This document shows, one piece after another, positions 1-10,785 of a DNA stretch of 64,000 nucleotides. A program made the translations under genes and the position numbers. The stretch lies in assembly GCA_030247885.1 (NCBI GenBank), contig JAPDRO010000029.1:186001-250000 (forward strand), given 5' to 3'. The stretch is from Taxawa tesnikishii (nom. ined.) (taxonomy: Eukaryota > Ascomycota > Dothideomycetes > Dothideales). The notes under the pieces are model-generated. The model saw only the letters and a program-made list of their open reading frames with translations. It made no database searches and was not told the origin of the DNA. The stretch's first letter is position 1. The number at the start of each line of letters is the position of its first letter.

Positions 1-1500
1 GAACCTTCGAGAAAGACTCGCTCAGGACCGAATAATACAGCCGCTGCAAGAGGTGCGTCCTGCCGAAGACGTGGACAAGAAACGATCGTGTCTATGGCAC
101 ATTGATCAGCACGATCAACCATCTTACAGTCATTGCACTCTCACTAGTACCGCAGAAGAAAGTAACCTTCACTAAGTGATCGGGCAAGCACTCCAAACCC
201 ATGTTTGAAGATGGTGCATTTGCTAAGAAGAAGAAACCAGCCTGCCGCCGCATTGGGTGAGAAATGCCTTGCAACACGGTCACCGAACCAGACGTCGACA
301 CAAGCATCCACATCCCCCTTTCGTACCACATCTACAAGCACGAATGACCTCACAAGAACTAAGCCATCCAACAGAACGAAAAACGATAGGTGGAGTAGAA
401 AGAAAAAACAGGCCAAGAAACGAGAAACACAGCGCACCATGCAACTCCGACCACGCTATCCCGACCCCTCCCATCCCGACTGTCTCCCCAACAAAAGCCC
501 AATCCAATCCAATGGCTCGCAGCGCCACCAAAACCACAAGCTCCACGTCGCCACTCCCGACTGCACCGCAGTCCGGCAGTGTACTCCACATTACCGCCAG
601 CCCTCAAACAATGTAGATCCACGCGAGGTTGTTGCAACCCTCGCATCTCTCCCCGAAACCCCCTCACCTCTGCGTCTGCACATTGAGAACTCCTCCTCCT
701 CCCACTCTACGACTCGACGATCTGACAGATGTTGGCGGCTACATGCGCGGGAGCGCGGGATTGGAGATTTCGAGCGTACGGGATTGGAGGCGCGACATGG
801 CTGCGATGGCCGGAGGTAGTTTGTATATGCAGTGGAGATCAGGAGGCGGAAATGCGCGTTTATGCCGGAGGTGACGTGCCTGTCGATGCGGTTGAGCATG
901 TCGAGGGGGCATGAGGATGCGGAGTCCCAGCACGTACGACGAAGGGAATTGGAGGTGAGTAAACCCTAAGTAAAGATGCAAAGACTCCACCTCTTCAATT
1001 CTCCTCTCTACCCCTTCACTTCCCGGACCGCTTCACATCACTCCCCAACCCCAAGCACATAAACAGAGCACACGCAAGGCGGCCCGGTAGGTACATCATG
1101 TTCTTCGCTCGCCGTGACTAGAGGATGGAAACACGCCGCATTGCAGTCCGTTACCAGACAAAACCCTGCCTAGCCTCCACTTCGCGGTCGCAGTCCCTTA
1201 GCAACATCTCCTCCTCCATTCTTCTCCCTTCCTCTTCCCCTCCCACTCCTTATCATCACTCATAACTCACTTCACACCTCTCAATCAGTCTCCGTCAAAA
1301 ACCAACGCACTAACGATCCAGCTCCACCCTCCATTTGCGCAACTTTACGAATTCCCACCCACTAATCGCTCCCGTCAGTAGCCTCACCGCTCAATCCTTA
1401 TCTCGAGCACCCTTACCCGCCATCCCAACGCCCCTCTACTTCCTACGCATCCGTCGCTTTGGGAACCCGGAACATAGCGGACTCGTCTAACCGCGACGAT
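1..1500. other. GC-balanced DNA without a supported gene
   Basis: No convincing complete gene is visible. A short frame at 513-617 (+) starts in a good context (CCAATGGC) and encodes a Ser/Thr-rich peptide beginning MARSATKTTSS. A second open stretch in another frame follows (about 616-770, containing VDPREVVATLASLPETP). Together they could be exons or a decayed gene, but no splice sites convincingly join them. From about 1,000 to 1,450 the plus strand is strongly pyrimidine-rich (CTCC/TTCC runs), as is common in fungal promoters and 5' leaders. CA and TG are at normal frequency, so this part has not been RIPped. Confidence 0.4.
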
Positions 1501-4164
1501 GTAGGTCTATTCACCCGTTTGTCTCCGTGTTGTTCGCATCCAGCTCGGACGATGCGCCGGCAACGCGTAGCATCCGCACTCCCGCGGTAGCAGGTCGACG
1601 GCACATATGACGGGAGGAGGGGCTTGCGGGGTGTGCAGATCCGTTAGCTGTTCTGCGCAGGGACGTATAGGGTGGGTAAAGGCGAGATGATGGCGGGTAG
1701 AGGCTGGGTTCCATTGTCTCTTATAGAGACAGGGGCAAAGTAGGCGTGACGCGGTGGTATGGCGAGCAACGATCCGATCTCCCTCGTGCTTTCGAGCCGT
1801 TCTTGGACAATCGGGCCGAGGACACGGGACGCAAGATGTTAACGCAGACCGTAGCTGTGAGATGGAGGCGGTTTCGAAGGGAGAGTTTGGTTCGAGATAG
1901 ACGTCGAACGGAGAAAGGCTTTCCATACTCTATGCAGCGTCGCGTTGAATCAATATGATGATTGTCAACTGCAGCTTTGTGGGACAAGTGGGATCCACAG
2001 GTCTGCGAGCCTGACTACTTTTCTTTCTTTTCCGCCGTCCCTGTATTGCGCGGAGCGGGCTCGCTTAGAGAAAGCATTCTGTCTAGGTTAGACCAGCTTC
2101 TTACTCTACAGAATTGGCAAGCACACTCAACCTAACTCTTTCACAGCAAGCACATGCGCTCTGTCTTATCGGTTTCTGCACGAGGTGACCAGGCCCAAGC
2201 ACTAACATTCGAGTAGGAAGAAGTATGTGTTTGGAACGGAAGGGTCTTAGTGATATGTTGTGGGCTCATCAAGAATGCACAGATTAAGTTTGGGTCGGCG
2301 CGCCTGGTGAGAAAGCGGGAAAGACATAGAAGTCCGGACTTGTGTTGACGGGAATAGCGGTCATGCGGTTCGCTGCTTTTACCGACGTGTAAGCAGGACG
2401 CGAGATGCGTGATTCGATTGGCCGGACGATGGAAGAAATCACTGGATCGCTCGATGTGCAAGAAGCTGATAGGTCATGATTGCTGGCTGTTACATTCCAG
2501 GTCAGCCAAATTCAATTAACAAATGGTTACAATGGCCTTGTCCTTACTAACAGAGCATACGGAAAGGCTGTTCTGTGGCTGTATTGGACGGCAAGCAGCT
2601 CCACAACAGTAGTTCCTGACCGTCGCGCCATACGGCAAGGACCGGGGCTTCTTCCAGTCTCTGCCGATAGTGCAAAGGTCCATCATTGCTGTCCTGACAG
2701 ACTGCTTGAAGAGCAGTGACGCGAGGCAAGTGAAAGAGTGGCAGGCAAAGGTGCCGCTTCTTGATCAGAGATTCTGGGCTTTGAACTGGAACGGGCCTGG
2801 CTGCAACAAGCTGCACTGGATCACTGCAGGAGCACAAGATTGGACTCAGTCTTGAGTCGTCCATCGCTAGTGAGTCTTGATGTGAGGCTAGCCCACGCAT
2901 CATCGCCTCAGGTTCTTGTGAGAGTCAGAGCAAGATCGACTAGGCAGTAGCGCTATGGGTTGGCTAGGCGGTACTTGATTCAAGTACTGTCCCTAGATTC
3001 TGGACGATTTGCAGGCTGCTGTGCTGTATGAGGCAACCCCTTCCGCAGCCGCCAATACGAGATTTAGACCGACCAGGGCAGCAAGCAGAGCGCAGGACGA
3101 CTTGTGAGGAAGACAGCATTTCAACCTCGGTGGTGAGGGCGGATAGTATGAGTGCAAGGTGACAGCATGGGCTCGAGTTATTTTCACGTCGAGAAGGCAG
3201 GATCAACCTCAACCGAGTCGAGGTCAGTAGACAAGGAATAGATGACACTCACTGAGGTATGTTCTGGCACGTCAAGAGTCAGCCGTAATTCGATTTGAAC
3301 GTATTGCACAGTGATCCACTCGAAGCACTTCGGGACAGACAACGTCCGTGACTTGACTCACCCATACCCACCACTTACCACTTGCCACACGCCGCGACAG
3401 CACTCCTCATCATGGTCTCAGCAAACCAACCAAAGTGATCCACGCGAACGGTAATTCCTGTACGAAACCCGCCAATGCTATTCCTCTTCCGTATTAGAAC
3501 TCCCCGCTGAAGAAGCACCCTAGTACCAGTCAGGAAGCCATCTAATGCCGAAATCTGCGCCGCTTTCATCGTCTTCATTTCCGTCTTCGTCTCCGCCGTC
3601 CCCATCGCCGTCGCCGTCCCCATCACTTATATCCCTCCTCTCGTTCCTTTCACGTCCCGACCTTTCGCCTGCCTCTCCCTTGACCTTCCAGCTTTCGTCC
3701 TTACCTCCTCCTACCCAACAGATCGCCACACTCATCCCAGCAGCGCTTGCGCCGACCCCATCTGGCACGAAGACGATATGTTGCCTTCCGCAAACCCATC
3801 ATCCGGTTTAGTAACAGCTAGTTGACGCTTTCAAGTCTTCTCAGCGGTCGGTCAGGGAGTACCCTCGAGCTCGTAGACGGCCTTCCCGCCCTAGCGGTCA
3901 GCTGCCACACGTCTCATCGGATCGAACAAGAAACATCCATTTCTCGGTGTATGGCGGCTTGCCCAGGGGGTTCAGGAACTTCTTTGTCTGGTCGAGACGT
4001 TACACAGGGTTCGTGAGTCGTGGCTTAAAGACTTTGCAGCTCGCCCTCGATTGACTCCGGCTGGGTTTAGGCATGCTCTTTGACGCGCAATTCTCTTCGT
4101 CGTCCCCCATCTGGAACCAGACCCCCTTCCCTAGACTGTGTGGGAGTTTAGAAGGATTCACGAT
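1501..4164. other. GC-balanced DNA, no supported gene; short GAC/GAT-rich repeat
   Basis: Only short overlapping frames occur on both strands and none has recognisable domains. At about 3,585-3,635 there is a hexamer-like repeat (CCGTCC/CCATCG/CCGTCG on plus), which reads as an Asp-Gly run on the minus strand and as Pro-Ser on the plus strand. It is a low-complexity run, not evidence for a gene. A short plus frame at 2,670-2,855 (start MQRSIIAVLTDCLKSSD) looks somewhat protein-like but has no supporting context. Confidence 0.35.
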
Positions 4165-5240
4165 TCAGGTTTCGGACCGGGCTTTCGCAGTTAAGGCGTT
4201 CCCGGAAGGCGTCCTTATTTGGGAGCTCGGATTAAACCTCCAGCGGGTATATCCCGTAGGTTCCGGCTGCGATAGGTGACTGGGTGACCGAGTCGGTTGG
4301 ATGTCAGATGACAGAGCATATTGGGCCGAAGCCTTTTGAGTGGAGTCTTCTATGTCTCGCAGCGGCCCTCCTCCTGTGCGCGCATCTGCCAGAATCCCGT
4401 GAGCAGGCAACGTCACGGGATCCAAGGAAACGGCATCGACCGTTGACGTAGAACTATGTGTGCGGGCCGGAACTTGTTGCTCTTCGCCTGTCCCTGCTGC
4501 CAACATTGTTATACAGACCTTCTCTTCTGCCTCTGCTCCCTGCGAAGAGACTGGCAACTGAAGCAACCCGTGTATACCGGAATTTAGCGCCATGAACTGA
4601 GCGTTAAACTCGCGATTGCCCTTCTGTGCCATTTTTGTTCTACGTTGTGTCCCATGTTGTCCATGTCTCGCTTCGTATAGGCCAGTCCACTCATCAAGCT
4701 GCCTAGTCCGTCCCCAAACAGTTGAATGATGCTAATGGAAGATGGGTCGGTACGCTCATACAAGTGTTGGAAGCCTTGATCCGTGTGCTAGCGAATGCTA
4801 TCCGGAGAACTGGCTATTCACTGCTCCTGTTGTACCTCTGATCGTGGAAGGTCATCTCCCAGCTGCTGCCCGCGTTCGCGTATTCGTAGGTTACGATTGA
4901 ATGCAGCAAGGGCTTGAAATTCAGCCTCCCTTCCGACCTGTTCCAGGTGCAGATATTTCGAGATCGCGCTTTGCTGGCTTCTGGAGGCATCGCCAGAGGT
5001 GATACAGTCCATGGGCGTCGACGGATGAGGAAACTAGCCTTGGAGTCGACGATGTTCGTGCTCCTGTACCAGTCCGTCAGCGATAGCTATATGTTTAGAG
5101 GAGCGACGTACTTGGAGCTGAACGGCCTGTGTTCGACGGCCACGCTGGATCAAATCTGCCCACCTTTGCAACTCCTTGTTGCCCTCTTCTTTCAATAATC
5201 TATATCGGTCAAACTGTTCTGACCTCTTCTGAGCGGCCAT
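4165..5240 (-). CDS. Possible three-exon gene, protein of unknown function (~297 aa)
   Basis: On the minus strand three open segments join in phase 0 through two GT-AG introns. Exon 1 is 5,112-5,240 (start MAAQKRSEQFDRYRLLKEEG), intron 1 is 5,034-5,111 with a strong GTACGT donor and an internal GCTGAC branch-like site, and exon 2 is 4,836-5,033. Intron 2 is 4,732-4,835 (GTACAA donor, CCGAC near the 3' end, ATTAG acceptor), and exon 3 is 4,165-4,731. The first two exons are rich in charged residues and Gln, suggesting helices or a coiled coil; the C-terminal half is Ser/Thr/Pro-rich and probably disordered. No membrane segment, signal peptide or known domain was recognised. Intron 1 could instead be 48 nt, which would leave an in-frame stop. 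The start is the first ATG after an in-frame stop. Without transcripts this remains a prediction. Confidence 0.4.
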
Positions 5241-5832
5241 GATGCTTGCAGATGGATTGGTATATCAAACAGGGCGGTTGGGCCGACCATAATGCTTGGC
5301 TTTGGAACGACGCTCATACTTGAGTAGAAGACTCCCGTCAAGAACCAGTAACCAGTGCCGGCGCCAAGCGCCCAACTGCTCCATTTCACCCTTTCACTTG
5401 CAATCGCTATTGCAATTGTATCACGAGTTACGCATCGATCTACTCTCGTTCAGATGCCTAAGCTTCTTTTTGGCATGCGCATGCCTGCACATGCGCTACC
5501 CACCACTCCCTTTCATACTGTTTTGAGCCCTGCGACAGACGGTCCGGTAGTGCCTCTTCCCGGGGGTTAAGGTGTTTGATGATGGCGTCTCTATCTTCGC
5601 TACGAACGAGCTTGCAAAAGCAAAAGGGAAAAGGCGCCTAGAGCACCAGTCTCTGTTGAGGCATATGGGTGATATTTCGGTGCAGTTAGTGTGACGAGTG
5701 CTCAGGTTTGGGTTCGGATTCTGAGATGCAGAACGACTGACCGACACGATACGGCGCGTCGCATCAAGGTGCGACATCGACACGACGTGTCACTTTATCA
5801 GTCGCTCTCACGCTCCCACTCAGACTGACTCA
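5241..5832. other. Intergenic DNA left of the Tc1-like element
   Basis: On the minus strand an ATG-less open frame runs from about 5,450 to 5,192 and includes a hydrophobic, aromatic stretch (WALGAGTGYWFLTGVFYSSM). It overlaps the start of the putative gene at 4,165-5,240 in another frame and could be an alternative 5' exon of it. No other feature is supported. CA and TG are normal up to the transposon boundary. Confidence 0.3.
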
Positions 5833-5835
5833 GTA

Positions 5836-5946
5836 TTCTCGCGTTCAAAAGGTCCGGGTCTCGAGCGGGAAAATCCGCTGTCCGCCCCGCTAAAATCGCG
5901 TTTTTAGCCCGGTTAATGCCCATTTTCATTGTTTTTCAAGATATAG
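5836..5946 (+). repeat. Left TIR of the Tc1-like element
   Basis: The repeat begins TTCTCGCGTTCAAAAGGTCC and ends near GTTTTTCAAGATATAG. It matches the reverse complement of 16,463-16,573 at nearly every base. It is GC-rich and still contains CA and TG (for example CCCATTTTCATTG), unlike the interior. Confidence 0.85.
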
Positions 5947-6120
5947 CCCTTCAACCATAAAGTAATACCTTCCAAATATAGTGTCTCTAAGCTCTTTTGA
6001 CGTTAGCGAGTAAATCTACCGAGTTATACGAGTTTTATAGCCTTTTATAATATATAAGTATTTATTATAGTTACTATAAGTTATAACTAGCTAAGATAAC
6101 TATTTACTAGTAATTACTAT

Positions 6121-7150
6121 AGCTCCCTTTACCCCTTACGATAAGGTACGGCTATAAGGGTATTTTAAGGACGGCTAGTTTAAAAGAGGTTAAATTATAG
6201 CGTTATTTAAAGGTAAAGACTTAAAAATAACGTTCTATTATAAAAAGGAGAACTTTAACGTATATAGAAGTATTATAAGACCTCTAGCTACGCTATTAAA
6301 GGGTAAAAGACTACTAGTTATTACTCCGAAGATAAAGGATTATATTATATAACTACTCTCTAAGAAGGATAATATAAAGTAAAATACTTATTAAGACGAA
6401 TTAATATAAGAGTTAATTATACGTTTTAATATCTAAATATTAAGGCTTATAGTATCTTATACGCTCGTAAGACTAGACCTTACTAATAAGGTATAGTAAT
6501 ATATAGCTACTTAGTATAATTTAATCTAGTACGCTATTTTTAATAAGTAGTTATAAAGCGTAAAGGAAGACTAGTTAGTATATATAAATAAGAGTAATAG
6601 TAGCGAAAAAACGCTATATAGGCGTAATAGCTAGTTACTAAGAAGTTAGCTATATATTAATACTAAAACCTTAAAGTATACTACTTAGTATTCGATCTTA
6701 CTAGTACTTATTATTAATAGCTACTTAAAAGGTATTACCCTAGTTATTAAAGGCTCTATTATAGCCGAGATATTCCTTTACTAGTTAAAGTAGTATATAT
6801 TACTATAGTTACGAGGATTTAAAAAGTAGATAGTAATAAATAATTATAGAACTTATTAGCTAGTAAAAGTAGAGGCGCTTTATAGTTAGTTTAATATTAA
6901 AGTAAAGTTTCTATTACTTTACTTACTAGACTATAACTTTATTAAGTTAACCTTTTATTTATTAAAGTAGTAGCTATAGCGTAATCGAGCGCTATATTTA
7001 ATTTATAGTAAAGAGTACTATAAAGAGCAATTTAAAAGGTTCCTTAAAGACGCTTATAATTACTTTTAAAGGGACGAGAAGGTAAACTTTAAAGAGTTAT
7101 TTAAAAAGAGTTATATATAAGTTCGAGATTACTATTAAAATACTATAAGA
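6121..7150 (+). pseudogene. Tc1-like (DDE_3) transposase, RIPped
   Basis: Conceptual translation of the plus strand resembles Tc1-family transposases. An N-terminal helix-turn-helix region (about 6,125-6,450) is followed by an RNase-H-fold core. A YINKSNSSEKTLYRRNS segment near 6,575 fits the first-Asp motif (YIDESG), GYLKGITLVIKGS lies near 6,730, and LLYLLDYNFIKLTF near 6,908 matches the family motif PPYSPDLNPIE that holds the last catalytic residue. Many Gln codons have become TAA/TAG and several Asp/Gly codons have become Asn/Ser, as RIP predicts. It cannot be active. The call rests on motif recognition by eye. Confidence 0.65.
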
Positions 7151-8685
7151 TATTACGTATTACTAACTTATCTTTTAACTCGTTTCGTCCTTATCCTTAG
7201 ATATTACGTACTATTAACTTATCCTTTAACTTATCTTCTAACTTATTTCGTTCTTATCTTTATCTTTATCTTCGAATACTACGTACTATTACCTTATCTT
7301 TATCTTCCTTCTTACTACTATTACTATCTTAGCTACTAGTACTATTTAAAGCCTTCTTACTACTACTAGCGCTACTATCGCTACTTATAGAAATATAATA
7401 GCCTAGGCTCTATATATAGACTAGTAAGTAATTAAAAATAATATAACGAATACTATATTCCTTAATAATCTCTTTTAGCTTATTATCTTAGTTTCTCCTT
7501 ATTAGCTTTAAGGTTTAAAAACCCTCTTTTAGTAAGTTATAATAGTCCTTTAGCTTTTACTATATAGTTAAAGTAACTTATAATATTAACTAATTAAAGA
7601 AAAGCCGTAGTTATAAAGGATCTATAGTAGTAACTAGTAGAGAGTTACTTACTAAAAGCTCTAAGTAATATAAAAGTATTATTAGCTAGGTAGAAGAGTC
7701 TACTAAAAAGAAAGTTAAGGACTTAATCAAGGTACTTATTAAGGTAGTTACTAGCTACTTTATCTAGTAATATTATATATAACTAATAAACTACTATTTT
7801 ATAATTACTACTATTAATACTTCTACTTACTTTTCGTAGTCTTATTAAGTATTTATTTATAGTCCTTTAAGATATTTATAATAATAGTCTTTAAAGGCTT
7901 CTTTACTATACTACTTATACTATTATTAATTACCCTTCTTTAGTAGCTACCTATTTATAACGAGATAATAAAGTACTTATCTTAACTAGTAAATAAATTA
8001 AGATAGCGAAAATAAGCTATAATATAAAGCTAGTAATAATACTAGCTATTATTATAGCTATAATACTTTTAGATTTCCTCTTAAAAAGAGCCTTACTTAC
8101 TATAGTATTACTTTAACTACTTCTTCGATTTCTTATTAACTTCCTTCTTTTTCTTTTACTTTTCCTTACGCTACTAATTTAGCTATATTAAAAGAGTATT
8201 AAAAGAAGTAGTAAAGTTACTAAAAGATAGCTAAAGTAATTAAAGTAGCTAAGGTAACTAAGGTAGTTAAGGTAGTAAGACTAATACTAGAGTTAGTACT
8301 AGTTTTAAAAGTAGTTTATTTAGTTAAAAAGAATAAATATTTACTACTATAATAAAGTAAGCTCTATATTTAGTAGCTTCGTTAAATCGTACGTAGCTAA
8401 TAATATTCTATTATCCTTCTTAGTTATTTAGCGCGTTAATAGTATTTATTATAATACTTAGAGGACGTATAGCTACTATTAAGGTAATAATAGTTATACG
8501 TTTATAGTAGTAAAAGGACTTAGGCTCTATTTTATTAAGTAAAGTAATATCCTTTATAATAGTAGCGTTAGTACGCTTATATTAATTTATTTAGAGGTCC
8601 TTAGAGGTAGTATTTAATACGCTATTAATATAGAAGATAAGTTAGTAATTATAGTAAGCCTTAAACTCTATCTTTATAAGTATAA
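7151..8685. other. RIPped interior of the Tc1-like element, left of the gypsy insertion
   Basis: No identifiable protein. At about 7,165-7,300 a phrase of the type ATTACGTACTATTAACTTATC recurs three times with variation, a degenerate tandem repeat. The minus strand may carry the distal part of the second frame of the Tc1-like element, with AAG/GAA-rich low-complexity stretches near 8,140-8,300. The last five bases (8,681-8,685, TATAA) are the target duplication of the gypsy element. Confidence 0.4.
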
Positions 8686-9016
8686 TGTTACGGGCTGTGC
8701 AGGCAACAACCCCACAGCTGCAGTCTGCTCAGTAGCCAAGAGTTCTTGGCTGGACTGAGCAGCAGGATTCATGCACGTTGCTCAGTTGCTCAGTACTGCT
8801 CAGTACTACTAATCAACTGAGCACAACTGATCAAGCTTTTGAGGCACGAGTCTCCTTGAGTATATAGTTACCTTTCCCTACCTTAGATAGGAGCTTCGTG
8901 CTCAACTCATGTAGCAAGTTCAATCACTGCCTTTTGCTATACAGTTCCAATACCTGCCTACCTACAATACTACTGCTCCCTACCTTACCTGTCTAGCCTA
9001 AGGTCAACCTGTTACA
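8686..9016 (+). repeat. 5' LTR of the young gypsy element
   Basis: 331 bp, TG...CA termini. It contains a TATATA box near 8,861 and a strong inverted repeat at 8,727-8,760 (GCTCAGT..AGCCAAGA / TCTTGGCT..ACTGAGC), followed by repeated CTCAG/CTGAG motifs. These are probably promoter or RNA-structure elements. Confidence 0.93.
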
Positions 9017-9079
9017 CTTTGAGCACCACGCTTAGGGTACCGAGCTTTGAGTATTGTACGACGATACACCGACTAGTGT

Positions 9080-10780
9080 ATGTCATCCGACGAATCCTCT
9101 TCTGGTTCCAACAACAGTTCCGACTACGAGTCCGAAGATAGTCAACCAATTAGACCAACACTCCATACCGGACTCACCTATCAACTTGGCAATATGACGG
9201 ACCGTGTCACAAGCCCAACGCCATCCATCTCAGGCCGCCAGCCTAGAGCCGTTCCGGCTCCTGCCCAGGTTAGCGAAGTTACTACTATCCGGACTCTCAA
9301 GATCCCTATGCCGGATACCTTCGATGGAACTCGTGCCAAGCTGAAGGCATTCAAGACCCAAGTTGGACTGTACATTCAGTTCAACAGTGCCTATTTTCAG
9401 AATGATATGGACAAGATCATGTTCATGATCACGTTCTTCCGAGGACCAGCTTTCGACTGGGTTGACCCTCACTACACCGAGTATCGTGAGCGTCCCCCAA
9501 CTAGTCGAAATGTGGCAACCCGAGCTCTTTTCGAAAGTTTCGCTACTTTCCAGGAAAAGCTCACCATGGTCTTCGGGAACATCGATGAAAAACGGAACGC
9601 AGAGAGAGATTCAGAACCTACGCCAACGAGCTTCGGCTACCGAGTACTTAGCCAAGTTCCAGCGTTTGGCCACTAGGACCGAATGGGATACCGATGCCCT
9701 CCTGGCTCAGTTCTATCGAGGACTGAAGGACTCCGTTAAGGATGAAATCGCCAAGATCGACCGCCCTACCGATCTTGAAGCCATGTACACACTCGCAGTT
9801 CGTATTGACACCCGTCAGTACGAAAGACAGTTAGAGAAGAAAGGAAGTTACGTACCCTTCCACTCTAAGAAGTCTCAGAAGACTCGCGAGCACTATGGAC
9901 CACAGCCAATGGAGATCGACGCCACTAGAGGAAGACCCCTGTTCAACAAGCCCCAGAAAGGTTTCGTCAAGAACAAAGGAAACAAGGGAGATAAAACCTG
10001 TTATGGATGCGGGAGGAAGGGACATTTCCTGCGAGACTGTCGCAGTCGCAAACAGAACCTCCCTAGAACCGGACCCCCACGACAGATAGCCGCTACTGAG
10101 GCCCGGGACCATCATAACAGCCTCACTTGGACAGCCTGCTATGATGACTCGTGCCGCACCCATCTGAGTGATAAGCAAGGGTCAGGATGGTTCCCTAGCA
10201 AACCACGCAACTCCCAGACGTTCGCAGCAACCAGGATCAACGCGGGACAACAACAAGGGGCGTCTTGGGAAAGAACTTTACAGTACCTGGATGACTCCGA
10301 TGGATCCGACGGAGTAAGCGTCGGAGAAAATCCCGACGGCCCGATCCCTGCAGAAAGCCCCCAACGGGCCGAAGTGAGAGGAATCGCATTCTCAATGGAA
10401 ACCATCTCACCGGACTGAAGTCCACCGGACTAGAGTCCGCAGGAGAAGAGTCCGCAGGAGAAGAGTCCGCGGAGGACAGCTCCGAAAATGAATCGACCGA
10501 TCCAAACAATTCATCGGACGATTCGGAGCCGGGAATCCATGACCGATACGCTCAGCTTATTATTCGGCACCCGACACCGAGCCTAAGGGAACAAAGTCAG
10601 CAGGAACGTCTAAGAGAAGCGTACGATACCGCGTTCTGTATCTTACACGCACGCCAAGACGTAGCCCGATATTGGCTACAAGAAGTGGAAAGAAGCATTC
10701 GAAATGCTATTGAAGGAGGACCCCTTACCGAAACTGTTTCGCTTAGCTACCGAGACATTATTCAAGAGAAGGTCCCCCAG
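9080..10780 (+). pseudogene. gag region of the young gypsy element
   Basis: The product starts MSSDESSSGSNNSSDYESED, an acidic Ser-rich head, followed by a retrotransposon gag capsid-like domain (around 9,300-9,850; motifs such as FDGTRAKLKAFKTQV and ALLAQFYRGLKDSVKDEI). A CX2CX4HX4C zinc knuckle (CYGCGRKGHFLRDC) lies at 9,999-10,040. An acidic Ser/Asp/Glu-rich tail continues beyond it. It would form the particle core and bind element RNA. The region is part of a broken fossil copy. Confidence 0.85.
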
Positions 10781-10785
10781 GCAGC

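Noticed and set aside
205-819. 204-codon plus-strand frame near the left edge
   Set aside because: Low-complexity Arg/Ser/Thr/Pro-rich translation, overlapped by equally long frames on the other strand, no motifs; typical chance frame in C-rich promoter-like DNA.
3520-3811. Asp/Gly-rich (minus) or Pro/Ser-rich (plus) frames
   Set aside because: Both derive from a short hexamer repeat that stays open in several frames; no flanking protein-like sequence.
1-5832. tRNA or 5S rRNA genes
   Set aside because: No A-box/B-box pair or cloverleaf-compatible sequence was found by eye; a tRNAscan/Infernal run would be needed to exclude them fully.
7165-7300. Repeats that could suggest a CRISPR-like array
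   Set aside because: Irregular spacing, degenerate units, eukaryotic RIPped context.
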